Assembly: GCA_021234535.1 (NCBI GenBank)
Contig: CM037838.1
Span: 28,063,969 to 28,127,968, forward strand
Length of the DNA: 64,000 nt
Reading direction: 5' to 3'
Source: Stichopus chloronotus
Lineage: Eukaryota > Echinodermata > Holothuroidea > Aspidochirotida > Stichopodidae
Position 1 is the stretch's first letter, and each line of letters begins with the position of its first letter. The notes beneath the pieces were generated by a model. That model was given only the letters and a program-made list of their open reading frames with translations. It did no database searches and was not told the origin of the DNA. Positions 55,664 to 64,000 of this stretch are shown in pieces. Position numbers and translations under genes: made by a program.

Positions 55664-58600
55664 CTAAGAGCGCGATACATTTGCCTCCAATAAGCAAAGT
55701 TTGGAGATGGGTCTCTTAAAATACTTGGCACCAATTTTTACCTCTACCTGTCTGACATACCCCCGTTTGTCTGGATAAATAGTCACAATCAACCCCAAAG
55801 GCCAGTGACCTCTCGGCGAGTGGTCATCAGCGACGAGAACTAGATCGCCAACTGCAAAATTTTTCCTTGGTCTTGTCCAGCGCTGCCTGGTCTGTAGAAG
55901 AGGAAGGTATTCCTTAACCCAGCGCTTCCAGAACTGGTCCGATAGGTACTGGACTTGCCGCCATCGTTTGTGATTGTAGACATCTTCCTTTGTAAAGATT
56001 CCTGGAGACACGTTAGGATTGCCTCGTAGCAACAGCAAATGGTTGGGAGTTAATGGTTCTTCATCCATAGGATCCATCCTCAGGGGTGTCAGGGGCCTTC
56101 CATTGAGTACAGCTTCTACCTCCGTCATTAAAGTTGATAGGGCTTCATCCGTTATGGTCTGCTGACTCAGCAAGCTTCCTAGAATCTTTCTCACTGACCG
56201 AATCACCCTCTCCCAGATTCCTCCCATATGGCTCGCCCCGGGTGGGTTAAATTCCCACTCAATTCCTCTCTGAACCAGGAAGCGTCCTACCTTGTCTTCC
56301 TTCAAGGTCGCTAGGTTCTGCTTCAGCTCCTTGTTAGCACTCTTAAAGTTGGACCCGTTGTCACTGAATATTTTCTGTGGGTGGCCTCGCCTATTAATAA
56401 ATCTTCGAAGGGCGTGGATGAAGGAGTCGGTGTCCAATGAATGAGATATTTCAAGGTGCACTGCTCTACTTGCCAAACAAGTGAAAATACACCCATATCT
56501 TTTTACCATACTTCGGCCGACTTTGACCAAAAATGGTCCAAAATAATCTACACCTGTGACAGTAAATGGAGGGTTGTCGGGGGTTACTCTCTCTTTAGGC
56601 AAATCAGCCATGAACTGTTCGCCTCGAGCAGAATTACGTTTTTTGCACTTGAAACAGTTTCCAACTGTCTTGCGTACAACTGCTCCACCTCTGATTATCC
56701 AGTACTTTCCTCTCAAGGCATTCCACGTCATTCCAGCTCCGGAGTGTCCTACGTTTTGATGGTGGTGAACAATCAGCAACTTCGTAACGTGATGATCACT
56801 GGGTAGGATCAGTGGATGCTTTGCGTCATCTGGAATAGGAGCCTTACTCAATCTCCCACCCACTCGTAACAGTCCATCTCGGATCGCCGGGTCTAGCTTC
56901 TGCAATGAACTCTGGTTTCTTTTGCCCTTGGATTCACCTAAGAACTCAACTTCGAAGGACTGCCTTTGAACATGGGCAATAATTGCATTTTCCGCCATTT
57001 GGAGTTCCTTTGCAGTGAGATCCTTCCTGTCAGTCATTGTGGTCCCCTTTGTCTTCGACATCAGAAATTTCTTAAATCGGAGTATCCATGACACTCCTCT
57101 TTTCAGGTGATCCCATGACGAATATGGCAAGAACAATTCACTGACGATGTCGGCTAAGACTGTTACATACACTTGCTTTTCTTTTACTTCAGGATCCTCT
57201 TTCAAGTCGGCTTTTATCGCATCTTTGCTTAGAATTGTTGGCCCAGTGGGCCAGTCGGCTTCGTCCATTTCCAGAAATGTTGGTCCCTTCAGCCAACGTC
57301 CAAGGCTGTTTGCTGAAAGCCCACGTGACCCATCGTCAGCCGGGTTGTTTGAAGTATCAATGTGCCTCCACTGTGACTTCTGGCTCAACTCATGAATCTT
57401 AGCGATTCTGTTTGCCACAAAGGTTCGAAATCTCCTGCTTTCGTTGTTTATGTACTGAAGCACTGACGTTGAATCATACCAGTAAGTAGTATTATGACTT
57501 GGTCGCTTCATTTCTTCTTGAATGATCTGTCCTAACTTCACGGCCAACACGGCTGCGCAAAGCTCTAATCTGGGAATTGTAAGCTTCTTTAGCGGACATA
57601 ACCTTGTCTTGCCCATTACAAATGAGCAATAGAATTGTCCATCATCTGTACCATTTCTGATATACGCACATGCCGCGTATGCTCTTTCCGAAGCATCACA
57701 GAATACGTGGAGTTCATCCTTTTCCTCTTTGATTCCTGCTACCTTATAGCACCTATCTATCTGAACTGATGTCAACATTGGCAGTTCAAGGTTCCAGTCC
57801 TGCCAGAGTCTGAGCTCTTCGTCTTCCACGGGTTCATCCCAACCCCTGCCAGCAGCGCATAAATCTTGGAGCAGTATTTTTGCTCTTAAGACGAAAGGAG
57901 CTACGAAACCTAACGGATCGTACAAGGAGCTAGTTGCTGACAAAATACCTCTTCTTGTTAGGGGAACATCCTTAGGGAACACCTTGAAGCGAAACACATC
58001 TGCATCCATGTCCCACCAAACTCCGAGAGTCTGCTCGATTGGTAAGTGATCCAAGTCAAGGTCGATGAACGATGCGGCTCTCTCCGACGGCGGTAGCACT
58101 GTTAGGACATCTTTGTTGTTGCTCACCCACTTAGTAAGTCTGAAGGCACCCTTCTTCAGTAGCTTGCACAACTGGAGGATAATTCGTTTCCCTTCTTCTA
58201 CGCTTGTAACGGATTTCAGACAGTCATCCACATAAAAATTATCGAGCACTGTCTGCTTAACATCTGCTGGAAATACTTCCGCATTGTCGTCTACTGTTTT
58301 ACGGAGCGCATAGCCTGCACAGCTGGGCGAAGATGTGGCCCCGAACAGGTGAACTTGCATCTTGTACACCTCGGGTGGGTTGCTTATGTCGCCATTCTTC
58401 CACCAAAGGAATCTCAATGCGTCTGCATCTCTAGGTAGCACTTTGACTTGATGAAACATGCCTTCAATGTCTGCTGCAATAGCGACTGTTCCTTGGCGGA
58501 AACGCATCAAGACTCCTACCAGCTTATTCGTAAAATCGGGCCCTTGCAATAGTTGGCTATTGAGAGACACCCCTTTGAATTTTGCAGCACAGTCAAATAC

Positions 58601-60856
58601 TACTCGAACCTTTTCAGGCTTCATCGGGTGCTTGACAGGATGGTGAGGCAGATACCATACTGGTCCTACTTCGGTCTTCTGCTGGTCTTCTACCTCCTTC
58701 GCGTATCCTTTGTCTATGTAGTCGTTCATTGTCTTCTTGTACTGTTCATAGAGTATTTCATCTCTCTGCAGTCTTCCTTTAAGTTGACGGAGCCTTGAGT
58801 GGGCGAACTGGTAGTTGTCAGGAAGTGTGGGATGGCTATGGCGCCATGGCAACCCTATCTGATAGTGACCTTCAACCAGTCTCGCTGTATCATCCATAAT
58901 AGTAATGGCTTTCTTGTCCTCTACTGAAAGACCAAATCCTTCCTTACATTCTTCAACATCGTAGTCCAATTCCCAAAATCTTCTCACCTGAGAGTGGAGT
59001 TCATCGTCTAACGAGATGTTATTCACCGGAAAGGTGTCTTGTTTGGCCTTTGACATGGGACCCATTACTGTCCATCCGAGAGGAGTTCGTATGGCATATG
59101 GTTCCTTCCTACGTCCTCTTCTTTCCTCTAACACCCAAAAGGCTTCAGGCGTATCGCTGCCCACTAGAAGTCTTATATCTGCTTTGTCCGTTGTGTGGAG
59201 ATCGATCCCCTTTAAATGGGGCCACAAATCGATATCCTCCCTTTGGGGAATACTTCTGTCAGAAATGGGTAAACAGTTTACTGTCAAGGCCCTTGGAATG
59301 ACGATCTCTTCGTCATCGGTCATAACCTTCACAGTTATGCTGGCTTCCATGCCCTTCATATTTGCCCCAGGATTAGTAACTGTATTTAAACTGAATGGTT
59401 TCAACCTTTTCTTGATACCTAAATCATCTGCCAGGCTTTGCTCACAGAGAGATACATTGCTACCGTCATCAAGCATAGCCCAAGTTGTTATCTCTTTCTT
59501 TCGATATTTCACTCTTACCTGCAAAACCCTGAGACTTACTTGACGTTTCGTTGTAATAGTCTCGCACTCTATTTGGTTAGAGTTGACCACTGTCGCTTCT
59601 GGTTGACTGGCCCCATTTTGCTGACCAGGCGTCGGTTGAGTGGACTCAGAGCTTGACTTTCTTTCTGAATGTAGCAATGTGTGGTGTTTACCGTTACAGT
59701 CTTCTTTCTTACATCGCACTTGCGACCTGCAGGCTCTAGCAGTGTGTGATTTCTTCAGACAATTGAAGCAAAGGCCCTTCTGCTTTACAAGTGCAAGCCT
59801 TTGTACTACAGATTTCCGCTTGAAATCCTGACAATCCTCTAAGTTGTGTTCTGCGTCGCACAACTGGCACGTCTTCTTGTTTAGTGTTTCACAGGTGTCT
59901 TGCGTAGAAAATGTGGTCCTAATTTCCTTGCTCTTCCTGGACATTGCTGTTGACTTGGGTGGCTTCTGAGATGTGCCCACATGTTTACCATATACATTGC
60001 CGGCTACATTTGCCTGTTCTTCAACGAATTCTGTCATGTGGGAAAAGTTAGGCCTCGTCTGGGCTTCCATCAGGTCGTAAGCCACCTTGGCCCATTTGGA
60101 TTGTACATGTACAGGTAACAACTCTTGAACCTTCAGCAAGTTATCAGTGGCACTCATGTCTGCCGTGTAGCCCATCTGCGATAGTGTCATTTGGCAGCGT
60201 CTCATGTCTCTTGCTAAGTCCCACAGGCCGTCGGAGTCACTGGACCTAAGGGGGTTGCGATTTATTACTTTGTTAATGTGTGCCTGAGCGACAACATAGC
60301 TGCGGCCGAACTGATCATACAAAATTTCTCTAGCACGCCTATATCCCAAAGCTGGGTCTAGCAGGATGCAATTCTCAATGGCAGCATGTGCTTTACCTGT
60401 GCAAAACTGAATCAGATATGATAATGTTAAACGGTCATCATTTAAACGCTTAGCAATGTTTACTTCAAAATTATTAATAAAACCCCAATAGTCTATCGGG
60501 TCCCCAGAAAACCTTGGAATATCTGGTTTGGGAAGGTTCATAGACATTAACATTGCATCTTGCAGTAAGGGCGGATAATTAAGACTAGGCCTATTATCAT
60601 TCACTTTCACCACATTATTATTATTATTAATGTGCGTCTCGCCAGGCACTCGCGGATCGGTTACAGTACCAGCTTCTGGAAAATTGTTTCCAATGTTCTG
60701 GCACCATTCTTCAGTTCTCCCGAGTAGGTCAAGTTGTTCTTGTACTTCGGCTGGTATTGCTTGTGCATCGGTGGGACCGTTGTCTTGGACATTGACTTCC
60801 TCTTGCCACATAGCAGCTTCAATGTTCGCATTTTCCACCTCGCTGTCTATTTTCAA
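55664..60856 (-). CDS. BEL/Pao Gag-Pol polyprotein (main frame)
   Basis: 1730 codons counted from a TTG within a frame that is open further upstream; the natural start is the ATG at 61094 in another frame. Residues about 108-255 form the capsid-like domain (PKPDIPRFSGDP). Zinc knuckles lie at C330-C333-H337-C342 and C363-C366-H371-C376, with a third Cys/His group at 382-396. The aspartic protease has LDDGS near 463. Reverse transcriptase has D796 and YVDD at 875-878. RNase H carries D1054, E1098, D1128 and a late Asp near 1174. Integrase has the HH-CC zinc site (to C1401/C1404) and D1437, D1499, E1549. A BEL-type C-terminal domain ends the protein. All catalytic residues appear present. The enzymes would copy element RNA and insert the DNA; CRE and LTR signals suggest how it is transcribed. 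Confidence 0.95.
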   Translation of the reverse strand: MKIDSEVENANIEAAMWQEEVNVQDNGPTDAQAIPAEVQEQLDLLGRTEEWCQNIGNNFPEAGTVTDPRVPGETHINNNNNVVKVNDNRPSLNYPPLLQDAMLMSMNLPKPDIPRFSGDPIDYWGFINNFEVNIAKRLNDDRLTLSYLIQFCTGKAHAAIENCILLDPALGYRRAREILYDQFGRSYVVAQAHINKVINRNPLRSSDSDGLWDLARDMRRCQMTLSQMGYTADMSATDNLLKVQELLPVHVQSKWAKVAYDLMEAQTRPNFSHMTEFVEEQANVAGNVYGKHVGTSQKPPKSTAMSRKSKEIRTTFSTQDTCETLNKKTCQLCDAEHNLEDCQDFKRKSVVQRLALVKQKGLCFNCLKKSHTARACRSQVRCKKEDCNGKHHTLLHSERKSSSESTQPTPGQQNGASQPEATVVNSNQIECETITTKRQVSLRVLQVRVKYRKKEITTWAMLDDGSNVSLCEQSLADDLGIKKRLKPFSLNTVTNPGANMKGMEASITVKVMTDDEEIVIPRALTVNCLPISDRSIPQREDIDLWPHLKGIDLHTTDKADIRLLVGSDTPEAFWVLEERRGRRKEPYAIRTPLGWTVMGPMSKAKQDTFPVNNISLDDELHSQVRRFWELDYDVEECKEGFGLSVEDKKAITIMDDTARLVEGHYQIGLPWRHSHPTLPDNYQFAHSRLRQLKGRLQRDEILYEQYKKTMNDYIDKGYAKEVEDQQKTEVGPVWYLPHHPVKHPMKPEKVRVVFDCAAKFKGVSLNSQLLQGPDFTNKLVGVLMRFRQGTVAIAADIEGMFHQVKVLPRDADALRFLWWKNGDISNPPEVYKMQVHLFGATSSPSCAGYALRKTVDDNAEVFPADVKQTVLDNFYVDDCLKSVTSVEEGKRIILQLCKLLKKGAFRLTKWVSNNKDVLTVLPPSERAASFIDLDLDHLPIEQTLGVWWDMDADVFRFKVFPKDVPLTRRGILSATSSLYDPLGFVAPFVLRAKILLQDLCAAGRGWDEPVEDEELRLWQDWNLELPMLTSVQIDRCYKVAGIKEEKDELHVFCDASERAYAACAYIRNGTDDGQFYCSFVMGKTRLCPLKKLTIPRLELCAAVLAVKLGQIIQEEMKRPSHNTTYWYDSTSVLQYINNESRRFRTFVANRIAKIHELSQKSQWRHIDTSNNPADDGSRGLSANSLGRWLKGPTFLEMDEADWPTGPTILSKDAIKADLKEDPEVKEKQVYVTVLADIVSELFLPYSSWDHLKRGVSWILRFKKFLMSKTKGTTMTDRKDLTAKELQMAENAIIAHVQRQSFEVEFLGESKGKRNQSSLQKLDPAIRDGLLRVGGRLSKAPIPDDAKHPLILPSDHHVTKLLIVHHHQNVGHSGAGMTWNALRGKYWIIRGGAVVRKTVGNCFKCKKRNSARGEQFMADLPKERVTPDNPPFTVTGVDYFGPFLVKVGRSMVKRYGCIFTCLASRAVHLEISHSLDTDSFIHALRRFINRRGHPQKIFSDNGSNFKSANKELKQNLATLKEDKVGRFLVQRGIEWEFNPPGASHMGGIWERVIRSVRKILGSLLSQQTITDEALSTLMTEVEAVLNGRPLTPLRMDPMDEEPLTPNHLLLLRGNPNVSPGIFTKEDVYNHKRWRQVQYLSDQFWKRWVKEYLPLLQTRQRWTRPRKNFAVGDLVLVADDHSPRGHWPLGLIVTIYPDKRGYVRQVEVKIGAKYFKRPISKLCLLEANVSRS

Positions 60857-60869
60857 CTGTTCAATTTCT

Positions 60870-61094
60870 TCACTGAGCTCGAACTGCTTTCTTCGTAACT
60901 CCCTTTCTTTCTTTCATGGCTTGATCCTTCTTTCGTTTCGCCAGCTCTTGTTTCACCCTTGCTTCTCTGAGTCGTACACTTGATGCTCTACTTTTTCCAG
61001 ATGAGTGGGACAACAAAGAAGACTTCGATTCATCATCCCCTGGTAGCTTGGTCTTAGATGCTTCAAGTAGCCTGGACTCCTGGCCTTGCTCCAT
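60870..61094 (-). CDS. N-terminal piece of BEL/Pao Gag, cut off by a frameshift
   Basis: Starts at an ATG 17 bases inside the 5' LTR edge (MEQGQESRLLEASK) and runs 74 codons. It becomes a basic, charged helix rich in K, R and E, then ends in TGA because the frame changes. The main Gag-Pol frame continues the same charged coiled-coil character immediately downstream. A one-base change in or near the three-C run at 60901-60903, within a GAAA-repeat tract, accounts for the break. It could be a mutation, a sequencing error in a repeat tract or, less likely, programmed frameshifting. Confidence 0.85.
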   Translation of the reverse strand: MEQGQESRLLEASKTKLPGDDESKSSLLSHSSGKSRASSVRLREARVKQELAKRKKDQAMKERKGVTKKAVRAQ

Positions 61095-61110
61095 TATAGT
61101 TGTAAACTGA

Positions 61111-61987
61111 TGTAGCTACTTCGTAAGCTACGTGTGGTGATATCAGCAGTCGAAACGCGCAAAACAGACAACGACCAACAATGTTCTTCCGCTCTTTAAT
61201 GTTTATGGGATTATACGTGTCTCCACTCAGCAACATTTGTGGAATTAAACGGTTTACTGCAAACATAAAAATTAAGAATAAAGAAAGTAAAAATAGCAAC
61301 TGCATGCATTCCATGAATATCACAGACTACTTTTAAGACATTCTGCAATAGCCCCCTCTTTAGGGAAATCCCCCTGATCGTGACCCGATCGTGACCCCTG
61401 TGCCCTCCGGCTGCCTAACACAAAATGTCCTACAACCATAACACGCCTTATTTAGCCACAGGGCTCGAACACCTCTCATGTCGCTTGCAAATGCAACCCT
61501 TCTTTGTGACTGATTACTGCTCTTAACATACTTATACATAAACGAACAGGAGCGTACACATGGGCGATGTTCGTTTAACTACACCGTAATACATATAACT
61601 CATTCATGCCGAACAATTTAGCCAAGAAACAGGCCAAGAAAACATGCATGAAACTCAGAACATAAATGGGCCTCCCTACATGCTTAATAGATTACGTACA
61701 AATATCTGATAACAATATGATTTGTCTATGAGGGCCCCGCATGAATGTCAGACTTTTTACTTCGAAGTTTAAGAGTAACAACATGCAGTAGTGAGCTAAT
61801 CATTTGTAGGTAATAAAGTTAGAAACATTGGTAGACTCACCAACTGTCTGATAACCAAGGAGGCAAGGTAAAATCAGGTGAAATCTCCAAACTATTTTGG
61901 AACTTCTTTTGACGTCACTTATGTCGTAATCGTTCTTATCGAGAGAAACAAAAATGGTGGCGCTGGGCGAACTATCATGCCGCTATA
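61111..61987 (-). repeat. 5' LTR of BEL/Pao element
   Basis: Reading on the minus strand it begins TATAGC and ends GCTACA, an inverted repeat with one mismatch. A full CRE palindrome TGACGTCA lies at 61910-61917 near its start, in the expected U3 region. The polyadenylation hexamer present in the 3' LTR is altered here to CATAAA. Confidence 0.95.
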
Positions 61988-61992
61988 AAACT

Positions 61993-63366
61993 AACAATGG
62001 CACTTACTTTCAAAAAGTCCCATAGTAACCACAAAAACAGTGTTCACTACTAAAATGCAGAGGAGGCTAATTTGTAAAGCCTGGAAGGTTATATATGTAG
62101 GTGGATTGTGCAATCTCATAGCAACAAAACTTTCTCAGCTGAAAAATGTTACAATTGTTGCACACAGAGCACATCTCAAAGTCAAGCACAGAAAATAACT
62201 CCCTGCTGATACCAAACAGAAATTCTGATATATGATCCAACATTGCTAGACACAAGGACTGGTCAACTAATTGCTAAAAATAACACTGGAATAAAATAGC
62301 AATGATGTGCCTTAAATTTCACCCTGTCCTTTTAAATGACACCCCCTCCAGCTCTTCCCACAGCACATCAATTCATTTAGTCTTTAAGACAGATAGCACT
62401 GCAAACTGCAAGAAATTCTCCATTTTATCTTTAATAGGAATCTCATGATTTATCCTACATGAAAGTGTATCCTGTGTCTCGATGCCCTATCTGTTTGGAG
62501 TGCTAAATTTATTTGTAGAGGTTTGAAAATTTGAAAACAAGTTTTTTTTTATGATGACATTGTATTGTATTTATGCATTTGCTTGGAAAGTCATACAAAA
62601 GAGGTATTAGCTATTAAAATGACAATTAATGATAAAAAGCTACTCAAACCTTTTCACAATACTTGGATAATTCTCCTAAGGGCACTACAAGATAATGAGG
62701 TCAACATTGTGTGCTGCAAAATGCTGTTGATAGAGATGGACAAATTTATGCGAATGGTACAAAGGATCCATTTCGATATCCCCAACTCAGTTTGAAAAAA
62801 AAAGAACAAAAAAGAACCAATTAATGGCAATGCAGTTAATGTAAAAAGGAAGATCTGTATAATATTTCAAAAACCGCTTGGGACAACTACCAGAAAATAG
62901 ATTGAAGGGGAACAATGAGACTCTCAACTAAGGGTCTCTAAAGTGTGTAAACGTGAGTGAAAATAGGGTGTAAATTGTTTCAAAGACTGAAGGGGTAATT
63001 CTCTTTAACCCCTAAAGTCCACTTGAAAACCACCAATTCAGGTCTTATGTATGGAATCTTTAGAGAGAGAACACCGTAATCTTTCAAATACTGAGTGAGA
63101 CAAGTTGATAGAAAAAAAGTAAGGGATTCCAAACATAAGGAGAAAACAGTGCTCTACATTAAAGTACTATACAAACACAGTGGGGAAAGTTAATGTAATT
63201 TGCTGTGTTGCAAAGAAAAGCATGTGAAGCATGTGCCTTACAAAAGCAAAAACTAAGGAATGTTAAACTGCAAATTGATGAGGATGTCAAGGATATAAAG
63301 GTGATACAACTTCATCATAAGCTCCCCTCAACCACCACACAATAAAAAAGGGTTTATGTAACCAGC
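61993..63366. other. Intron or upstream sequence, mostly unrecognised
   Basis: The stretch 62870-63110 resembles 25060-25310. No CATSPERB exon with the required phase 1 end was found. Confidence 0.45.
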
Positions 63367-63370
63367 TTAA

Positions 63371-64000
63371 AGTGATTGCATGTGTAGGAAAAAAGTAAAA
63401 ACATTGAAATTTCATCTCCAAAACTTTGGTAAGGCTTTTAATTGCACCATTCAGACAATCTAGAAAAATAAATAGAATGCAGTTGGTTAATTCCACCATG
63501 TGATTTCAAATTCTTCTAACATATTGACAAAATGTGCAGAATACGATATTGTAGTGGTTGACACTTTTCATTCAAATCAACGGTGTGCTTCTTTGAACAA
63601 GCCAGTGGGAAGTACACTAGTAGTCAAAACAACTCAGGATCACTGACCCACAATCTTGTGATTAGTTCTTAGGTTATTTGTAAATACAGTGCTTCCTTTC
63701 ACCAAATACTACAATCACTGATAACTGACCAAGGGGTGACGATTTGAGTAGTATGTTTTTGATACTTCAGTGAGACCTGTACTGTTGCATATTCATTATG
63801 TAGGCGGTTATAGTAAGAACGGTTAATTTTCAAATATGGTTTCTGTTTTTTACTGTTCTTATGCCAATCCCACTGCTTTTCAAAGTAGTTACTGTTATTT
63901 TCCTTCATTGAAAGACTTAGTACGTCCATGTACAAACGTGAGTGTATGTTTAAATACAAAGAAAAAGTTAAGATCAAACATAATCTTATCCTTATGATTT
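63371..64000 (+). mobile_element. TTAA-flanked inverted-repeat element, copy 2, cut by window edge
   Basis: Inverted relative to the copy at 45660-46321. It starts AGTGATTGCATGTGTA after TTAA (63367-63370). Similarity runs to the end of the window, leaving about 30 bp of the element outside. Substitutions and small gaps relative to copy 1 break the open frame seen there. Confidence 0.8.

Larger units (their letters stand above)
54542..61987 (-). mobile_element. Nearly complete BEL/Pao LTR retrotransposon
   Basis: A 7446-bp element in the same orientation as CATSPERB. Both LTRs are 877 bp, and the insertion is flanked by a perfect 5-bp duplication AAACT (54537-54541, 61988-61992). The coding region fills almost all the interior, with the order capsid-like, zinc knuckles, protease, reverse transcriptase, RNase H, integrase, which is BEL/Pao order. 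No envelope frame is present. The LTRs differ at 5 of 877 positions, so the insertion is recent. One frame break near 60901 separates the first 70-odd codons from the rest. At the canonical primer-binding position just inside the 5' LTR no TGG start is seen. Confidence 0.96.

Noticed and set aside
58458..60983. Several plus-strand open frames of 60-175 codons
   Set aside because: They are antisense shadows of the BEL/Pao polyprotein.

Overview
Eukaryotic, AT-rich, intron- and transposon-rich DNA. The recognisable host gene is CATSPERB, the sperm flagellar calcium-channel subunit, with long introns full of L2-type LINE, hAT-like, TTAA-type and BEL/Pao elements. This fits a flagellated-sperm marine invertebrate, most likely a deuterostome such as an echinoderm. 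The species cannot be fixed from the window.

One host gene runs through the window on the minus strand. I assembled 15 coding exons of CATSPERB between 53470 (middle of the protein) and 117 (just before the transmembrane segment) from splice sites, intron-phase agreement and remembered similarity to vertebrate CATSPERB. The 5' exons lie beyond the right edge and the transmembrane/tail exon beyond the left edge. One exon (27330-27470) has an in-frame TGA in the only frame that fits. One junction (39797 to 37925) has a phase mismatch, so a small exon or a different exon 4 start is missing.

Almost everything else is intronic repeat. From left to right: a short inverted-repeat element and a 5'-truncated L2/CR1-like LINE (2.1-4.4 kb); a decayed hAT-like element with a nested smaller element and a tRNA-derived SINE (8.1-10.7 kb); a CpG-richer island of unknown origin (16.5-17.6 kb); two small hAT-type elements with 8-bp target duplications (19.9 and 22.4 kb); two arrays of about 145-bp units carrying perfect DR1 nuclear-receptor motifs (22.3-23.5 and 30.2-31.0 kb); a complete solo LTR (34.3-35.5 kb); two inverted copies of a foldback-like element built from 16-bp and 21-25-bp subrepeats, with 9-10 bp target duplications (36.8 and 43.2 kb); minisatellites (17.8, 40.8, 49.1 kb); a TTAA-flanked inverted-repeat element in two opposed copies (45.7 and 63.4 kb); and a young, nearly complete BEL/Pao retrotransposon (54.5-62.0 kb) with LTRs of 877 bp each that differ at 5 sites.

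The best candidates for something undescribed are the foldback-like elements. They lie as an inverted pair around three CATSPERB exons and could pair in the pre-mRNA. No second host protein gene, rRNA, CRISPR array or intact tRNA gene was found.
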